NCBI RefSeq assembly: GCF_010882125.1
Contig: NZ_JAAGVZ010000007.1
Coordinates: forward strand, 1 to 64,000
Length of the DNA: 64,000 bases
DNA from: Peribacillus alkalitolerans
Lineage (GTDB): Bacteria > Bacillota > Bacilli > Bacillales > DSM-1321
Direction of reading: 5' to 3'
Under the pieces are notes generated by a model. The model was given only the letters and a program-made list of their open reading frames with translations. It was not told where the DNA came from and searched no databases. Made by a program: the position numbers and the translations under genes. Below are positions 38,669 through 47,565 of the stretch, piece by piece; positions within the stretch are counted from its first letter, which is position 1, and every line of letters begins with the position of its first letter.

Positions 38669-40225
38669 TTGTCTGATAAAAATAAAAAGAAGTATAAAAA
38701 GAAGTATAAAAAGAAGTACAAGAAGAAGTGCGAAAGGAGGGACGAAAAGAAGTACGAAAAGAAGTACGATGAAAATTATGAAGAGAAATATGAAAAATAC
38801 AGAGAATTGCTTGATGAATATACAGAAACACTTAGTGGTGTAATAGGAACATTAAGAATAGAAGTAACAGTGGGGATCCAAGAAGCAGCGGGAACCCCGA
38901 TAGTAGAGGGAACCACAGAAGCTGTGGTAGTCCCGACAGTAGAGAGAACCACAGCAGCAGCGGAAACGCCAGAAGCAGAGGAAGTTTCAGAAGCAGAGGA
39001 AACACCAGGAACAGATGAAACGCTAGAAGCAGAGAAAACGCCAGAAGTAGAAGGCACGCCAGAAGCAGAAGGCACGCCAGAAGCAGAAGGCACGCCAGAA
39101 GTAGAAGGCACGACAAAAGTAGAGGGAACGTCAGAAGCAGAGGGAACGCCAGAAGCAGAAGGCACGCCAGAAGCAGAAGAAACACCAGAAGTAGATGGAA
39201 CACCAGAAATAGAGGAAACGCCAGAAGCAGAAGGAACACAAGAAGTAGAGGGAACGCCAGAAGCAGAGGAAACTCCAGAAGCAGAAGGAAAGCTAGAAGT
39301 AGAGGAAACTCCAGAAGCGGAAGGAGAAGTAGAGGGAACGCCAGAAGCAGAGGAAACTCCAGAAGCAGAAGGAACACCAGAAGTAGAGGAAACTCCAGAA
39401 GTAAAAGGAACACCAGAAGTAGAGGGAACGCCAGAAGCAGAGGAAACTCCAGAAGCAGAAGAAACTCCAGAAGTAGAGGAAACTCCAGACGCGGAAGGAA
39501 CACCAGAAGTAGAGGGAACGTCAGAAGCAGAGGAAACTCCAGAAGCAGAAGGAACGTCAGAAGCAGAAAGCACGCCAGAAGCAGAAGGAACACCAGAAGT
39601 AGAGGGAACGCTAGAAGCAGAGGAAACTCCAGAAGCAGAAAGCACGCCAGAAGCAGAAGGAACTCCAGAAGCAGAAGTCACGCCAGAAGCAGAAGGAACA
39701 CCAGAAGCAGAGGAAACTCCAGAAGCAGAAGAAACACCAGAAGTAGAGGGAACACCAGAAGCAGAGGAAACTCCAGAAGCAGAAAGCACGCCAGAAGCAG
39801 AAGGAACACCAGAAGTAGAGGGAACGCCAGAAGCAGAGGAAACTCCAAAAGCGGAAGGAACACCAGAAGCAGAAGGCACGCCAGAAGCAGATGAAACATC
39901 TGAAGTAGAGGGAACGCCAGAAGCAGAAGGCACGTCAGAAGCAAATGGAACGCCAGAAGCAAAAGGTACGTCAGAAGCAGAAGGTACACCAGTAACAGAG
40001 AAAGCTCCAGAAGCAGAAGGAACACCAGAAGTAGAGGAAGCACAAGAAATAGAAGGAACGCCAGAAGCAGAAGGGACCAAGAAGAAGAAGAAACGCCAAA
40101 AGCAGAAGGAACAACAGAAGCAGAAGGAACAACAGAAGCAGAAGGAACAACAGAAGCAGAAGGAACAACAGAAGCATAAGAAGAACAAGAACAAGAACAA
40201 GAACAAGAACAAGAACAAGGAATAG
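38669..40225 (+). CDS. Low-complexity TPEAE-repeat protein with basic N-terminus
   Basis: Unrecognised 518-residue protein. TTG start at 38669 follows GGGAGG (7 nt). Residues 1-45 are Lys/Tyr-rich (KKYKKKYKKKYKKK type), then a short unique region YRELLDEYTETLSGVIGTLR. From about residue 95 come about 60 six-residue units of the form [E/G]TPEAE or [E/G]TPEVE encoded by 18-bp repeats. The N-terminal Lys/Tyr part recalls spore-surface or coat proteins, but that is only a resemblance. The last 50 residues shift to KQKEQQ-type sequence, which looks like a frameshift near 40078. No signal peptide. Codon usage within the repeat is almost uniform (GAA, GCA, CCA). Confidence 0.7.
   Translation: MSDKNKKKYKKKYKKKYKKKCERRDEKKYEKKYDENYEEKYEKYRELLDEYTETLSGVIGTLRIEVTVGIQEAAGTPIVEGTTEAVVVPTVERTTAAAETPEAEEVSEAEETPGTDETLEAEKTPEVEGTPEAEGTPEAEGTPEVEGTTKVEGTSEAEGTPEAEGTPEAEETPEVDGTPEIEETPEAEGTQEVEGTPEAEETPEAEGKLEVEETPEAEGEVEGTPEAEETPEAEGTPEVEETPEVKGTPEVEGTPEAEETPEAEETPEVEETPDAEGTPEVEGTSEAEETPEAEGTSEAESTPEAEGTPEVEGTLEAEETPEAESTPEAEGTPEAEVTPEAEGTPEAEETPEAEETPEVEGTPEAEETPEAESTPEAEGTPEVEGTPEAEETPKAEGTPEAEGTPEADETSEVEGTPEAEGTSEANGTPEAKGTSEAEGTPVTEKAPEAEGTPEVEEAQEIEGTPEAEGTKKKKKRQKQKEQQKQKEQQKQKEQQKQKEQQKHKKNKNKNKNKNKNKE
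38950..40075 (+). repeat. 18-bp tandem repeat array encoding TPEAE units
   Basis: About 60 units of consensus GGAACGCCAGAAGCAGAA, with variants GTAGAG and AGCACG. Units differ at a few positions (Ala/Val, Gly/Glu/Ser), so it is old or recombining. One shortened unit is present at about 39320, where 12 bp replace 18. Because the unit is a multiple of three, all frames stay open, which explains long antisense reading frames. Confidence 0.92.
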
Positions 40226-40374
40226 AAGGAACGCCAGAAGCAGAAGGAACGACAGAAAAAGAGGTACCATCTTCGGTACCTGAAGGAACGTCTTTACGTG
40301 AAGAAACACTAACACTAAAAATATCAACGATCTCAGAAGAATCAGAATCACCGGGTTCAGAAGAATCATCTTGA
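40078..40374 (+). pseudogene. Displaced 3' end of the TPEAE repeat gene
   Basis: From 40081 the repeat pattern (EEEETPKAEGTTEAEGTTEA) continues in a different frame from the upstream gene, a shift of -1 or +2. That frame stops at TAA 40177-40179, then stays open as EEQEQEQEQEQGIEGTPEAEG, EVPSSVPEGTSLREE and ends SESPGSEESS at TGA 40372-40374. So the ancestral protein probably had this Ser/Glu-rich tail, and the present gene is broken or has a sequencing indel. Confidence 0.6.
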
Positions 40375-40511
40375 TACTGAATAGAAATTTCCTATATTTA
40401 AATTTCAAAGATAACAAATACCCATTCCTTTTATTGTGAACATTGAGTAATTAATTTAATGGGAATCATTTAAAAAACAACAAGGAGACATGCATACAAT
40501 GATGATGGATG

Positions 40512-40543
40512 AAAAAAGAGCCATTTAATAATGGCTCTTTTTC
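40512..40543. terminator. Terminator between the repeat gene and ylbJ
   Basis: AAAAAGAGCCATT / AATGGCTCTTTTT stem with A/T runs on both sides, between convergent genes. The remainder of 40375-40614 shows nothing further. Confidence 0.9.
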
Positions 40544-40614
40544 TATTGAAGCAAACTAATGTAAACGTCTTATAAGTATGAATTAAACTTTAGTCGAAAT
40601 CTGAAAAATAAAAA

Positions 40615-41832
40615 CTATCTTTTAAATAAATCCGTTTTTCTAGCATAAATGAAACAATACAATAAGAGGAACGAGATAGTAATGAGAGGTCCGTATTTAC
40701 TGAAAAATAGAAGGATTTCCCCCATCCAACCTAAAGTCACATCTCCAAATACGGGAACAGCATGAGATGGTTTTTCTTTAAAATGCAGTCCCTCATATAC
40801 AGGTTTCCATATGATTAGAGTAATAAGTCCTGCAATGGTACCATGCATGATTCTTGCAATGAAAAAAGGGAAAAATCGAATATCAGTTTCAGCAAGTATA
40901 CTAGCGACTTGTGCTTGTACACTAAAACCACTAAAAGCCAAGATGAAACTTACAACGATTGCTTGGAACATAAGTGTGACGTCTTGAACCTGACTGGTCA
41001 TTTGAGACCCTAATGTGATTTCAAATAAACCAGAGATATAAGGAATGCTAAATACCTCGGGAATATTTAGAATAAAAAAGAGTTTTTCCATCCCATTTGC
41101 AATTATTCCTGTAATCTTCATATGATATAAGAGCTTATTAATGACGGAAAAAAGTATAATGAACCCACCAATCATCAATAAGGTTTGAATGGAGGATGTA
41201 ACTGCATCACCAAGTAGTTTGCCGATGGGTCTTTTGTCCTTTAATCTGGTACGATGTAATGCACGGATGGCAGTCTTCAATGAAACCTTATTTGTATGCT
41301 GGATACCCTTCGAATGGTCCTTACCATGCCATCTCATGATTAGTCCTACGCAAAAGTTCCCAGCATAGTGAGCAATGGCGAGAATAATCCCTAAATTAGG
41401 ATTATGAAAAAATCCAATGGAAACTGCACCGAATATAAATAAAGGATTTGAAGAATTTGTAAAGGAAACTAATCTTTCCGCTTCGACTTTAGTCAATTGT
41501 CGTTCTTGCCGGAGTCTAGCGGTCAATTTAGCGCCGGAAGGATAACCTGATGCCATTCCCATTGCCCAAACAAAACCACCCACTCCTGGCACCTTAAACA
41601 AAGGTCGCATTAAAGGTTCCAGGAGTACTCCAATAAAAGTCACGACTCCGAATCCAATCAACATTTCTGATACGATGAAAAAAGGAAGTAAGGATGGGAA
41701 AACAATTTCCCACCACATCGTAAGTCCGCGTATAGAGGCATCGAAGGCTTCCTGCGGATAGGCAATTAATGATCCCGCAAACAATGTAGCACACATTGCC
41801 AACAGGAGAGTTTTGATGACGGACTTATCCAA
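40615..41832 (-). CDS. ylbJ: Sporulation integral membrane protein YlbJ
   Basis: 405-residue membrane protein with about eight to ten helices and the nucleoside-recognition/Gate domain pattern: AMGMASGYPSGAKLTARL, VSFTNSSNPLFIFGAVSIG, LAFSGFSVQAQVASIL. B. subtilis YlbJ is needed for sporulation, probably in the mother-cell membrane. TTG start at 41832 behind GGAGGC. Divergent from ylbK. Confidence 0.93.
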   Translation of the reverse strand: MDKSVIKTLLLAMCATLFAGSLIAYPQEAFDASIRGLTMWWEIVFPSLLPFFIVSEMLIGFGVVTFIGVLLEPLMRPLFKVPGVGGFVWAMGMASGYPSGAKLTARLRQERQLTKVEAERLVSFTNSSNPLFIFGAVSIGFFHNPNLGIILAIAHYAGNFCVGLIMRWHGKDHSKGIQHTNKVSLKTAIRALHRTRLKDKRPIGKLLGDAVTSSIQTLLMIGGFIILFSVINKLLYHMKITGIIANGMEKLFFILNIPEVFSIPYISGLFEITLGSQMTSQVQDVTLMFQAIVVSFILAFSGFSVQAQVASILAETDIRFFPFFIARIMHGTIAGLITLIIWKPVYEGLHFKEKPSHAVPVFGDVTLGWMGEILLFFSKYGPLITISFLLLYCFIYARKTDLFKR

Positions 41833-42171
41833 GAATTGTGCCTCCTTATAATAAATCTACATGAGTTTAATAGTCCAAACCATGCATGAAATTTGATGAC
41901 ATTTTCTTATGAGAATAGAAATGTTAAAATATTCAGTAACATGAGGGATTGAATCCGTTATCTATCTCTGACACGTCTGTCAGGGGGTACATTTTATAAG
42001 GGTAAGCTACTTTTTTAAGACCTATCTAAATACTACAAGCTTCAAAGCAGTCTTGTCCTTGTATAAGAAAATATACTTTCCATCAAGCGTTTTTAGAACA
42101 TCATAGGACTAGTTGTTAACCGATTATTAGTAGCAATGTCAAAATGGAACCATGTAAAGAGGTGACAACCT
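41833..42171. other. ylbJ-ylbK divergent spacer
   Basis: 339 bp without a gene. A short palindrome, CTGACACGTCTGTCAG, lies at about 41967-41982 and could be a regulator site or small hairpin. No clear promoter consensus could be fixed. Confidence 0.35.
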
Positions 42172-42963
42172 GTGAGAGAGCCAAAAATAGGATTGGCTTT
42201 AGGATCTGGAGGAGCAAGGGGCTTTGCTCATTTAGGGGTCTTAAAAGTGCTAAAAGAGAACAATATAAGAGTGGATTATATAGCCGGTAGCAGCATGGGA
42301 GCTTTAGTTGGAGCTTTTTATGCGGCAGGGACGGATATGGAACAACTATATAAAATATCCAATAATTTTAGGAGAAAATATTTTCTGGATTTTACTGTAC
42401 CGAAAATGGGCTTCATCTCGGGGAAGAAGGTTAAGGAATTTATCCGTATTTTCACGAAGAACAAACGGCTCGAAGATCTTGATATTCCATTGTGGATCGT
42501 CACAACTGATATTAAAACAGGCGAAAAAGTGATTTTTAGTGAAGGACCTATTGCCGAAGCCGTCCGAGCTAGTATAAGCATACCAGGAATATTCGTACCT
42601 GAAAAAATCAACAATCGACTGTTGGTGGATGGTGGGGTAGTGGATCGTGTACCAGTATCTGTAGTAAAGGAAATGGGGGCTGACATCATTATCGGGGTCG
42701 ATGTCGCTCATGTGAAGCAGGATATGGAGATAACCTCTATTTATGATGTAATCATGCAGAGCTTGGATATTCTTCAAATGGAATTAGTTGAGCAAAAGAA
42801 GATTGCATCAGATATCATGATTCGCCCACGTGTTGAAAAATACAATTCAAAAGCATTTACAAATATTGATGAAATAATTAGTATTGGAGAGGATGAAGCA
42901 AGGAAAAACCTTGATGCAATCATTGAATGTATTGGAAACTGGAAGGGGTCAAGTGTGGAATGA
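42172..42963 (+). CDS. ylbK: Patatin-like phospholipase YlbK
   Basis: 263-residue serine acyl hydrolase of the RssA/YchK type. It has the oxyanion motif GSGGARGFAHLGVL, nucleophile GSSMG (Ser in the GxSxG motif) and catalytic Asp in LVDGGVVDRVP. GTG start at 42172 behind GAGGTGA. It overlaps ylbL by ATGA, so the pair is coupled. Substrate unknown. Confidence 0.93.
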   Translation: MREPKIGLALGSGGARGFAHLGVLKVLKENNIRVDYIAGSSMGALVGAFYAAGTDMEQLYKISNNFRRKYFLDFTVPKMGFISGKKVKEFIRIFTKNKRLEDLDIPLWIVTTDIKTGEKVIFSEGPIAEAVRASISIPGIFVPEKINNRLLVDGGVVDRVPVSVVKEMGADIIIGVDVAHVKQDMEITSIYDVIMQSLDILQMELVEQKKIASDIMIRPRVEKYNSKAFTNIDEIISIGEDEARKNLDAIIECIGNWKGSSVE

Positions 42964-43979
42964 AACAATTATGGAAGGCAAGCTCCTTTCTTGCAATCAT
43001 GTTACTGGTCATATTATCTATTTTTTATACTTTGCCATTTTATGTTTCTAAGCCCGGCATGGCGCAGGAATTGGAGCCGATTGTCCATGTAGAGGGAGCT
43101 GACGATGCAAAGGGAAGCTTCATGCTTACAACAATCAGGATGGGTAAGGCAAACATATATTCATATTTAATGGCAAAATGGAGTAAGTACCAAGAGATTT
43201 ATCCAGAAGAAATGATACGTTCTGAGGATGAAACCGAGGAAGAGTATACTGTTAGACAATTGCAAATGATGGAAGGTTCGAAAGACGCAGCCATTATAAA
43301 TGCTTATGTTTTTGCCAGTAGGTCCATTGATATCAAATACAAAGGGATTTATGTTGTCAACGTTTTAGAAGGAATGCCAGCTGAAGGCAAGTTACAGCCT
43401 GGAGACAGAATCACTCAAATCGATAATCTCTCTTTCACCTCATCCAAGCAGTTCATTGACTATGTAGGTGGTAAAAAGGCAAACTCTAAAATAAAAGTCA
43501 CTTTCAACCGGGATAAGGTAAAAAAAGTAGAAACCATACAACTGAGCAAGATTGAGAAAATTGGAAATCGGGTAGGAATGGGAATCACTCTAGTCGATGA
43601 TCGTAAAGTAATTACCGATCCTCCTGTCACAATCGAGTCTGAATCGATCGGAGGACCATCAGCAGGATTCATGTTTTCTTTAGAAGTATTTAATCAACTG
43701 ACAAAAGGTGATATTACAAAGGGTTATAAAATTGCAGGCACTGGAACCATTGATGAACATGGAAATATAGGTCCAATTGGTGGAATAGATCAAAAAGTAA
43801 TTGCTGCTGATAAATCAGGAGCACAAATATTTTTTGCGCCAAATGAAAAGGGCATCAAAAATTCTAACTATAAGATTGCTGTAAAAACCGCTAAAGAGAT
43901 TGGAACTGATATGAAAATTGTCGCAGTAGATCAATTTGATGAAGCGATTCGTTATTTAGAGAGTCTAGAGGAGTTATAG
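42960..43979 (+). CDS. ylbL: PDZ/Lon-type membrane protease YlbL
   Basis: 340-residue protein with one N-terminal membrane helix (SFLAIMLLVILSIFYTLPF), a PDZ domain (about residues 125-200; VLEGMPAEGKLQPGDRITQI) and a C-terminal Lon-like serine protease domain with ESIGGPSAGFMFSLE (Ser) and GGIDQKVIAADKSGA (Lys) as the dyad. B. subtilis YlbL degrades the cell-division inhibitor YneA. ATG at 42960 lies in the ATGA overlap with ylbK. Confidence 0.94.
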   Translation: MKQLWKASSFLAIMLLVILSIFYTLPFYVSKPGMAQELEPIVHVEGADDAKGSFMLTTIRMGKANIYSYLMAKWSKYQEIYPEEMIRSEDETEEEYTVRQLQMMEGSKDAAIINAYVFASRSIDIKYKGIYVVNVLEGMPAEGKLQPGDRITQIDNLSFTSSKQFIDYVGGKKANSKIKVTFNRDKVKKVETIQLSKIEKIGNRVGMGITLVDDRKVITDPPVTIESESIGGPSAGFMFSLEVFNQLTKGDITKGYKIAGTGTIDEHGNIGPIGGIDQKVIAADKSGAQIFFAPNEKGIKNSNYKIAVKTAKEIGTDMKIVAVDQFDEAIRYLESLEEL

Positions 43980-44012
43980 TACATACATATTGAGGGAAGA
44001 TTCATTCTCTAT

Positions 44013-44054
44013 TAAAAAACCAGAGACATTAAGAGACTGTCTCTGGTTTTTTGT
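44013..44054. terminator. Terminator between ylbL and tmcAL
   Basis: AAAAAACCAGAGACA / TGTCTCTGGTTTTTT stem between convergent genes, with A and T runs on both flanks. Confidence 0.92.
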
Positions 44055-45280
44055 CATTGTTTAAGTCTGATTGGAGCCTGTAGTTCTCTTTTCCAAAGAG
44101 TTTGTTGTGATGTAGTATCCAGACTTAAAGCATGGATGGTTGCAGATTGATAATCCAAAGCTAATGAGGTTGTTTTATCCTTGATTAGTTTTGAATACAA
44201 AGGCATTTCAATTGTTTTTTTATGTATACTTAAATATTGTTGTCCAGTAGCACTCATGCCTAATATCCTTATATGCCCAATTTCATTCATAGCAGCAGTC
44301 ATTTGATTCTTTGTGACATGGTTAAGGATATGGACACAAATTCTTTGAATCCTTGTCCAAGTATACCGTTTTGTTTTGACAATCGAGACAAATTCATGGA
44401 ATGAAGTAGCTTCTAGTGCAGCTTCTTTTAAACGATATTCTATTCCTTCCTCCACTTCATATAGTTCAGCCAACTGCTGGACAGAGGAACTAATCAACTT
44501 GTATTTCAACATTTGCCAATAGTCCTCCCATTGGTGCAGCTTGCCGAATTCTTGAACATACTGATCCAAACCAGCAACGCTTTCTTTAGGCAAATAAGGC
44601 ATGACACTGCTTAACGCTTGACTTTCTGATCCATCTTCAAAAAGACAGCTCCTAATGCTGGTAGCACTTGCAATGGTATCATCCGTTGGGCGATCATCAT
44701 GGTACTCTGCTTTTATTCGCTTTATAGTGGCAGGTAGGATGGAGAATCCATTTTTTAAGGCAGTTCTCACGTATTGATATCCAAGAATATTATTTGGTTT
44801 CGATAGGTCTGGTAATTCAATATTACCGCCAGCAATATCCAAAAAAGCAAGGGAAGCGGATTTTGGATAACTCTTACCTGTAGAGGAATGAAATTTTAGT
44901 CGTTCGTTATATTCGTCCTCTTTTTGGGACATGATTTGGTATAGAGATTTAAAAGGTGCGATTTCCCCTAATTCGCTCCCAAAACAGAAGAATTCACAAT
45001 GTAATGCTTCTAGTATTTTGATGGATCCAAGGGCAAAAGGCTCCGCATGCTGCGTACTGAAAGCATAAGGTAGCTCAACCACAAGGTCTGCCCCACCTTT
45101 TAACGCCATATTTGTCCTAGTCCATTTACTAGTTAAGGCGGGTTCTCCCCTTTGGAGAAACGAGCCACTCATGACAGCTATAACTACATTTGCCCCAGTT
45201 GATTTTTTACTTTCTTGTAAATGATATTTATGTCCGTTGTGAAAAGGATTGTATTCGACTACCAACCCAACCGCTTTCAT
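44054..45280 (-). CDS. tmcAL: tRNA(Met) cytidine acetate ligase TmcAL (YlbM)
   Basis: Acetate-dependent enzyme that forms N4-acetylcytidine at the elongator tRNA-Met wobble position. The nucleotidyltransferase-like start MKAVGLVVEYNPFHNGHKYHL carries the HxGH-type motif. ATG at 45280 has GGAGG 6 nt upstream and gives 408 residues; the frame extends to 45484 without homology. Divergent from ylbN, as in B. subtilis. Confidence 0.94.
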   Translation of the reverse strand: MKAVGLVVEYNPFHNGHKYHLQESKKSTGANVVIAVMSGSFLQRGEPALTSKWTRTNMALKGGADLVVELPYAFSTQHAEPFALGSIKILEALHCEFFCFGSELGEIAPFKSLYQIMSQKEDEYNERLKFHSSTGKSYPKSASLAFLDIAGGNIELPDLSKPNNILGYQYVRTALKNGFSILPATIKRIKAEYHDDRPTDDTIASATSIRSCLFEDGSESQALSSVMPYLPKESVAGLDQYVQEFGKLHQWEDYWQMLKYKLISSSVQQLAELYEVEEGIEYRLKEAALEATSFHEFVSIVKTKRYTWTRIQRICVHILNHVTKNQMTAAMNEIGHIRILGMSATGQQYLSIHKKTIEMPLYSKLIKDKTTSLALDYQSATIHALSLDTTSQQTLWKRELQAPIRLKQ

Positions 45281-45471
45281 TGATTTCCTCCATAGTTTGT
45301 AATTTACAAAATGAGTGGTAAAATATATGATTATACAGTTGATAACCTTTCTAGAGGCTGGCATAATGCCCATAAATGCTCGGTTTCTACTACATTGTAC
45401 TGTAAAGAAATTATATTGACAAACGGTAGATAGACAGCTATAATTACCTTTGTTGCCTTGAGGTGATTCAT

Positions 45472-45987
45472 TTGAAATGGACAATTACTCAACTTCAGAA
45501 ATATCGTGATAAAGGCCTCGTTCTTGATGAACAGGTGGATGTCTCCCCGGTTATGGACATCGATAAGCAAATTCGTGCCGTGTCACCTATACACGTGACT
45601 GGTCGAGTGGATATTGGTACAAATGAAATTACCTTCCATATTCATATAGAAGGCAAACTCACTTTACCGTGTTCACGTACACTTGTTGATGTATTATATC
45701 CAGTTGACGTTAAAACGACAGAAACTTTTTTACTACGAACTGACTATGATCCTGAACAGGAACATGTGACAGTGGTAAAAGGTGATGTTATTGATCTTTA
45801 TCCGATAATACAAGAGAATGTATTGGTCGAAGTTCCTATGCAAGTTTTTTGCGATGACGCAAATCCAGAAGGAGCAACCCCCCAGTCTGGAAATGACTGG
45901 TCTGTTATTTCGGAAGAAGAACAGGAAAAGAAAGTTGATCCACGACTTGCGGGCTTGGCAAAATTCTTTGACAACGACAAGCAATGA
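45472..45987 (+). CDS. ylbN: DUF177 family protein YlbN, YceD-like
   Basis: 171-residue soluble protein. It opens MKWTITQLQKYRDKGLVLDE from a TTG at 45472, 5 nt after GAGGTGA, and includes the DUF177 segment ITFHIHIEGKLTLPCSRTL with the conserved Cys. It ends in VDPRLAGLAKFFDND. Members are regularly encoded just before rpmF and are thought to act in 23S rRNA processing or ribosome assembly. rpmF follows after 76 bp. Confidence 0.92.
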   Translation: MKWTITQLQKYRDKGLVLDEQVDVSPVMDIDKQIRAVSPIHVTGRVDIGTNEITFHIHIEGKLTLPCSRTLVDVLYPVDVKTTETFLLRTDYDPEQEHVTVVKGDVIDLYPIIQENVLVEVPMQVFCDDANPEGATPQSGNDWSVISEEEQEKKVDPRLAGLAKFFDNDKQ

Positions 45988-46063
45988 TGAAACAAGAAAC
46001 GAGAAGATTCGGGATTTTCCGGTCCTTATAACTTCTTAGCTCATTTTTAAGGAGGTGGGAATA

Positions 46064-46237
46064 ATGGCTGTACCTTTTAGAAGAACGTCCAAGACGGTTA
46101 AAAGAAAACGTCGTACACACTTTAAGCTTCAAGTTCCTGGTATGGTAGAATGCCCAAACTGCGGTGAAAGCAAATTAGCTCACCGTGTATGTAAAGCTTG
46201 TGGTACTTACAAAGGAAAAGAAGTTGTGAACAAATAA
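46064..46237 (+). CDS. rpmF: 50S ribosomal protein L32, zinc-ribbon type
   Basis: 57-residue L32 with the basic N-terminus [18 protein letters not shown] and a zinc ribbon made of CPNC and CKAC. The four-cysteine (C+) form needs zinc. ATG at 46064 follows GGAGGTGGG. A strong terminator follows. Confidence 0.97.
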   Translation: MAVPFRRTSKTVKRKRRTHFKLQVPGMVECPNCGESKLAHRVCKACGTYKGKEVVNK

Positions 46238-46249
46238 TTTTTCCTGATG

Positions 46250-46295
46250 AAAGAGACTAAAATGACTGTTTACCAGTCATTTTAGTCTCTTTTTC
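46250..46295 (+). terminator. Terminator after rpmF
   Basis: AAGAGACTAAAATGACTG pairs with CAGTCATTTTAGTCTCTT, then TTTTC. Very stable. Confidence 0.93.
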
Positions 46296-46372
46296 ATTAT
46301 TTATATTCTCTTTTCTAAAAGATTGTTGTATTTAAATTGGATTTATTAAAGTGAATGGTTAATAAAAAATAG

Positions 46373-46559
46373 GTTGATTGAAGCAGAAGGTGCGAGACTC
46401 CTCGAAAGTGCATTAGAATTTCCTTCGTGTGGTGTAATTCACAGATGCAATTCAATGTCCTGAGGGAGCGGTGGACAGGTGAGATCCCACAGGCGTAAAG
46501 CTCCGAAGATGTTCCAGGACCGCCCCGCGAAAAGCGAGCATCCTGGAACTGAAATCAAC
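46373..46559 (+). repeat. Interspersed repeat family A, long (187 bp) form
   Basis: Starts GTTGATTG and ends AATCAAC. Aligns with 52234-52420 (also 187 bp) and, in reverse, with 24678-24806. Contains the 58-bp insert not found in the short copy: it runs from about CTCGAAAGTGCATT to TTCAATGTCCTG. Outside the repeat, the 46296-46686 region shows no gene. Confidence 0.85.
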
Positions 46560-46686
46560 CACTCCATTGTGAAATAGCAACAAAGTTTAGAAACCACCCT
46601 TTTTATTAATTTTGAAAAGAAGGGAACAGGTCAGCTCATCTAGAATCACTATTGTATGCAAACTTGATGATTAGGAGTGATGCACC

Positions 46687-47451
46687 ATGTTAGAGCAATC
46701 TTTATTAAAACATCTATCAAAAGATGGGATTTTGAAATTAACGATTCATCGCCCTGAAAAGAGAAATGCAATAAATTATCAAATCATGGATGAATTGGCT
46801 TCAGTACTTTTAGAGGCAAGGGAAAATAAGAATATTAAAACTGTTGTCATTATCGGTGAAGGGAACCGTGCATTTTGTTCAGGTGGAGACCTTAGTGAAT
46901 TTCATAGATTACATACAGCAACAGACGCATATGAAATGCTTTCAAAAATGGGAGAAGTACTATATTCCCTTTTAACTTTGCCTATTCCAACCATTGCAAT
47001 ATTAAATGGGACAGCAGTTGGAGGGGGCTGTGAAATTGCATCCGCTTGTGATTTCAGATGGGCCTATCCACAGGTGAAAGTAGGTTTTATTCAGGGAAAT
47101 CAAGGAATTACGACTGGATGGGGCGGAGGTACGATTCTATTAGAGAAACTCCTCCCGTCTAATGCATTGAAGATGCTCCTTTCTGCAAAGGTCTTGTTAC
47201 CCGAAGAAGCTAAACAATTAGGTTTTATTGATCAAGTCTTAAATGAGAAGGATCATTGGGAATCTCTAGTGGCTAACATGATCGAAAAGGAACAGGAAGT
47301 CCTAGTAGCGTATAAACAAATCTTGATTCGGAAATGGAAAGAAACAAATATAAAAGAAAGAATAGACCAGGAAATTCGAGAGTGTGCCAATCTTTGGGAA
47401 AGTGATGCGCATTTACAGGCAGTGGCAAAGTTTACAGGAAAGAAGATATAA
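46687..47451 (+). CDS. Enoyl-CoA hydratase/isomerase family protein, atypical active site
   Basis: 254-residue crotonase-fold protein. It has LTIHRPEKRNAINYQIMDEL, the oxyanion-hole segments NRAFCSGGDLSEF and NGTAVGGGCEIASACDFRWA, and AKQLGFIDQVL. Where hydratases have PEVxLGxxPG(G/A)GGTQ, it reads PQVKVGFIQGNQGITTGWGG. The first catalytic Glu is thus Gln, and the GITTGWGG motif is closer to methylmalonyl/ethylmalonyl-CoA decarboxylase-like members. The reaction is therefore uncertain. ATG at 46687 after AGGAGTGA. Confidence 0.85.
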   Translation: MLEQSLLKHLSKDGILKLTIHRPEKRNAINYQIMDELASVLLEARENKNIKTVVIIGEGNRAFCSGGDLSEFHRLHTATDAYEMLSKMGEVLYSLLTLPIPTIAILNGTAVGGGCEIASACDFRWAYPQVKVGFIQGNQGITTGWGGGTILLEKLLPSNALKMLLSAKVLLPEEAKQLGFIDQVLNEKDHWESLVANMIEKEQEVLVAYKQILIRKWKETNIKERIDQEIRECANLWESDAHLQAVAKFTGKKI

Positions 47452-47565
47452 AGATTTAAGGTTAAATATCACTATATCTCCTTTATGCAATTATTTAAAA
47501 AAAGTCTTCTAGCATTCCTATTAAGTGCATATTTTGTATAAATACTTATTAGGAGGGATCCATGC

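Noticed and set aside
38950-40075. Possible CRISPR array from the regular short repeats
   Set aside because: Repeats are contiguous without spacers and encode a regular peptide; no cas genes nearby.
38776-40218. Long minus-strand frames of SASGVPS and LLLEFPLLL repeats
   Set aside because: They are mirror images of the 18-bp TPEAE repeats, kept open because the unit is a multiple of three; no ribosome site or plausible start.
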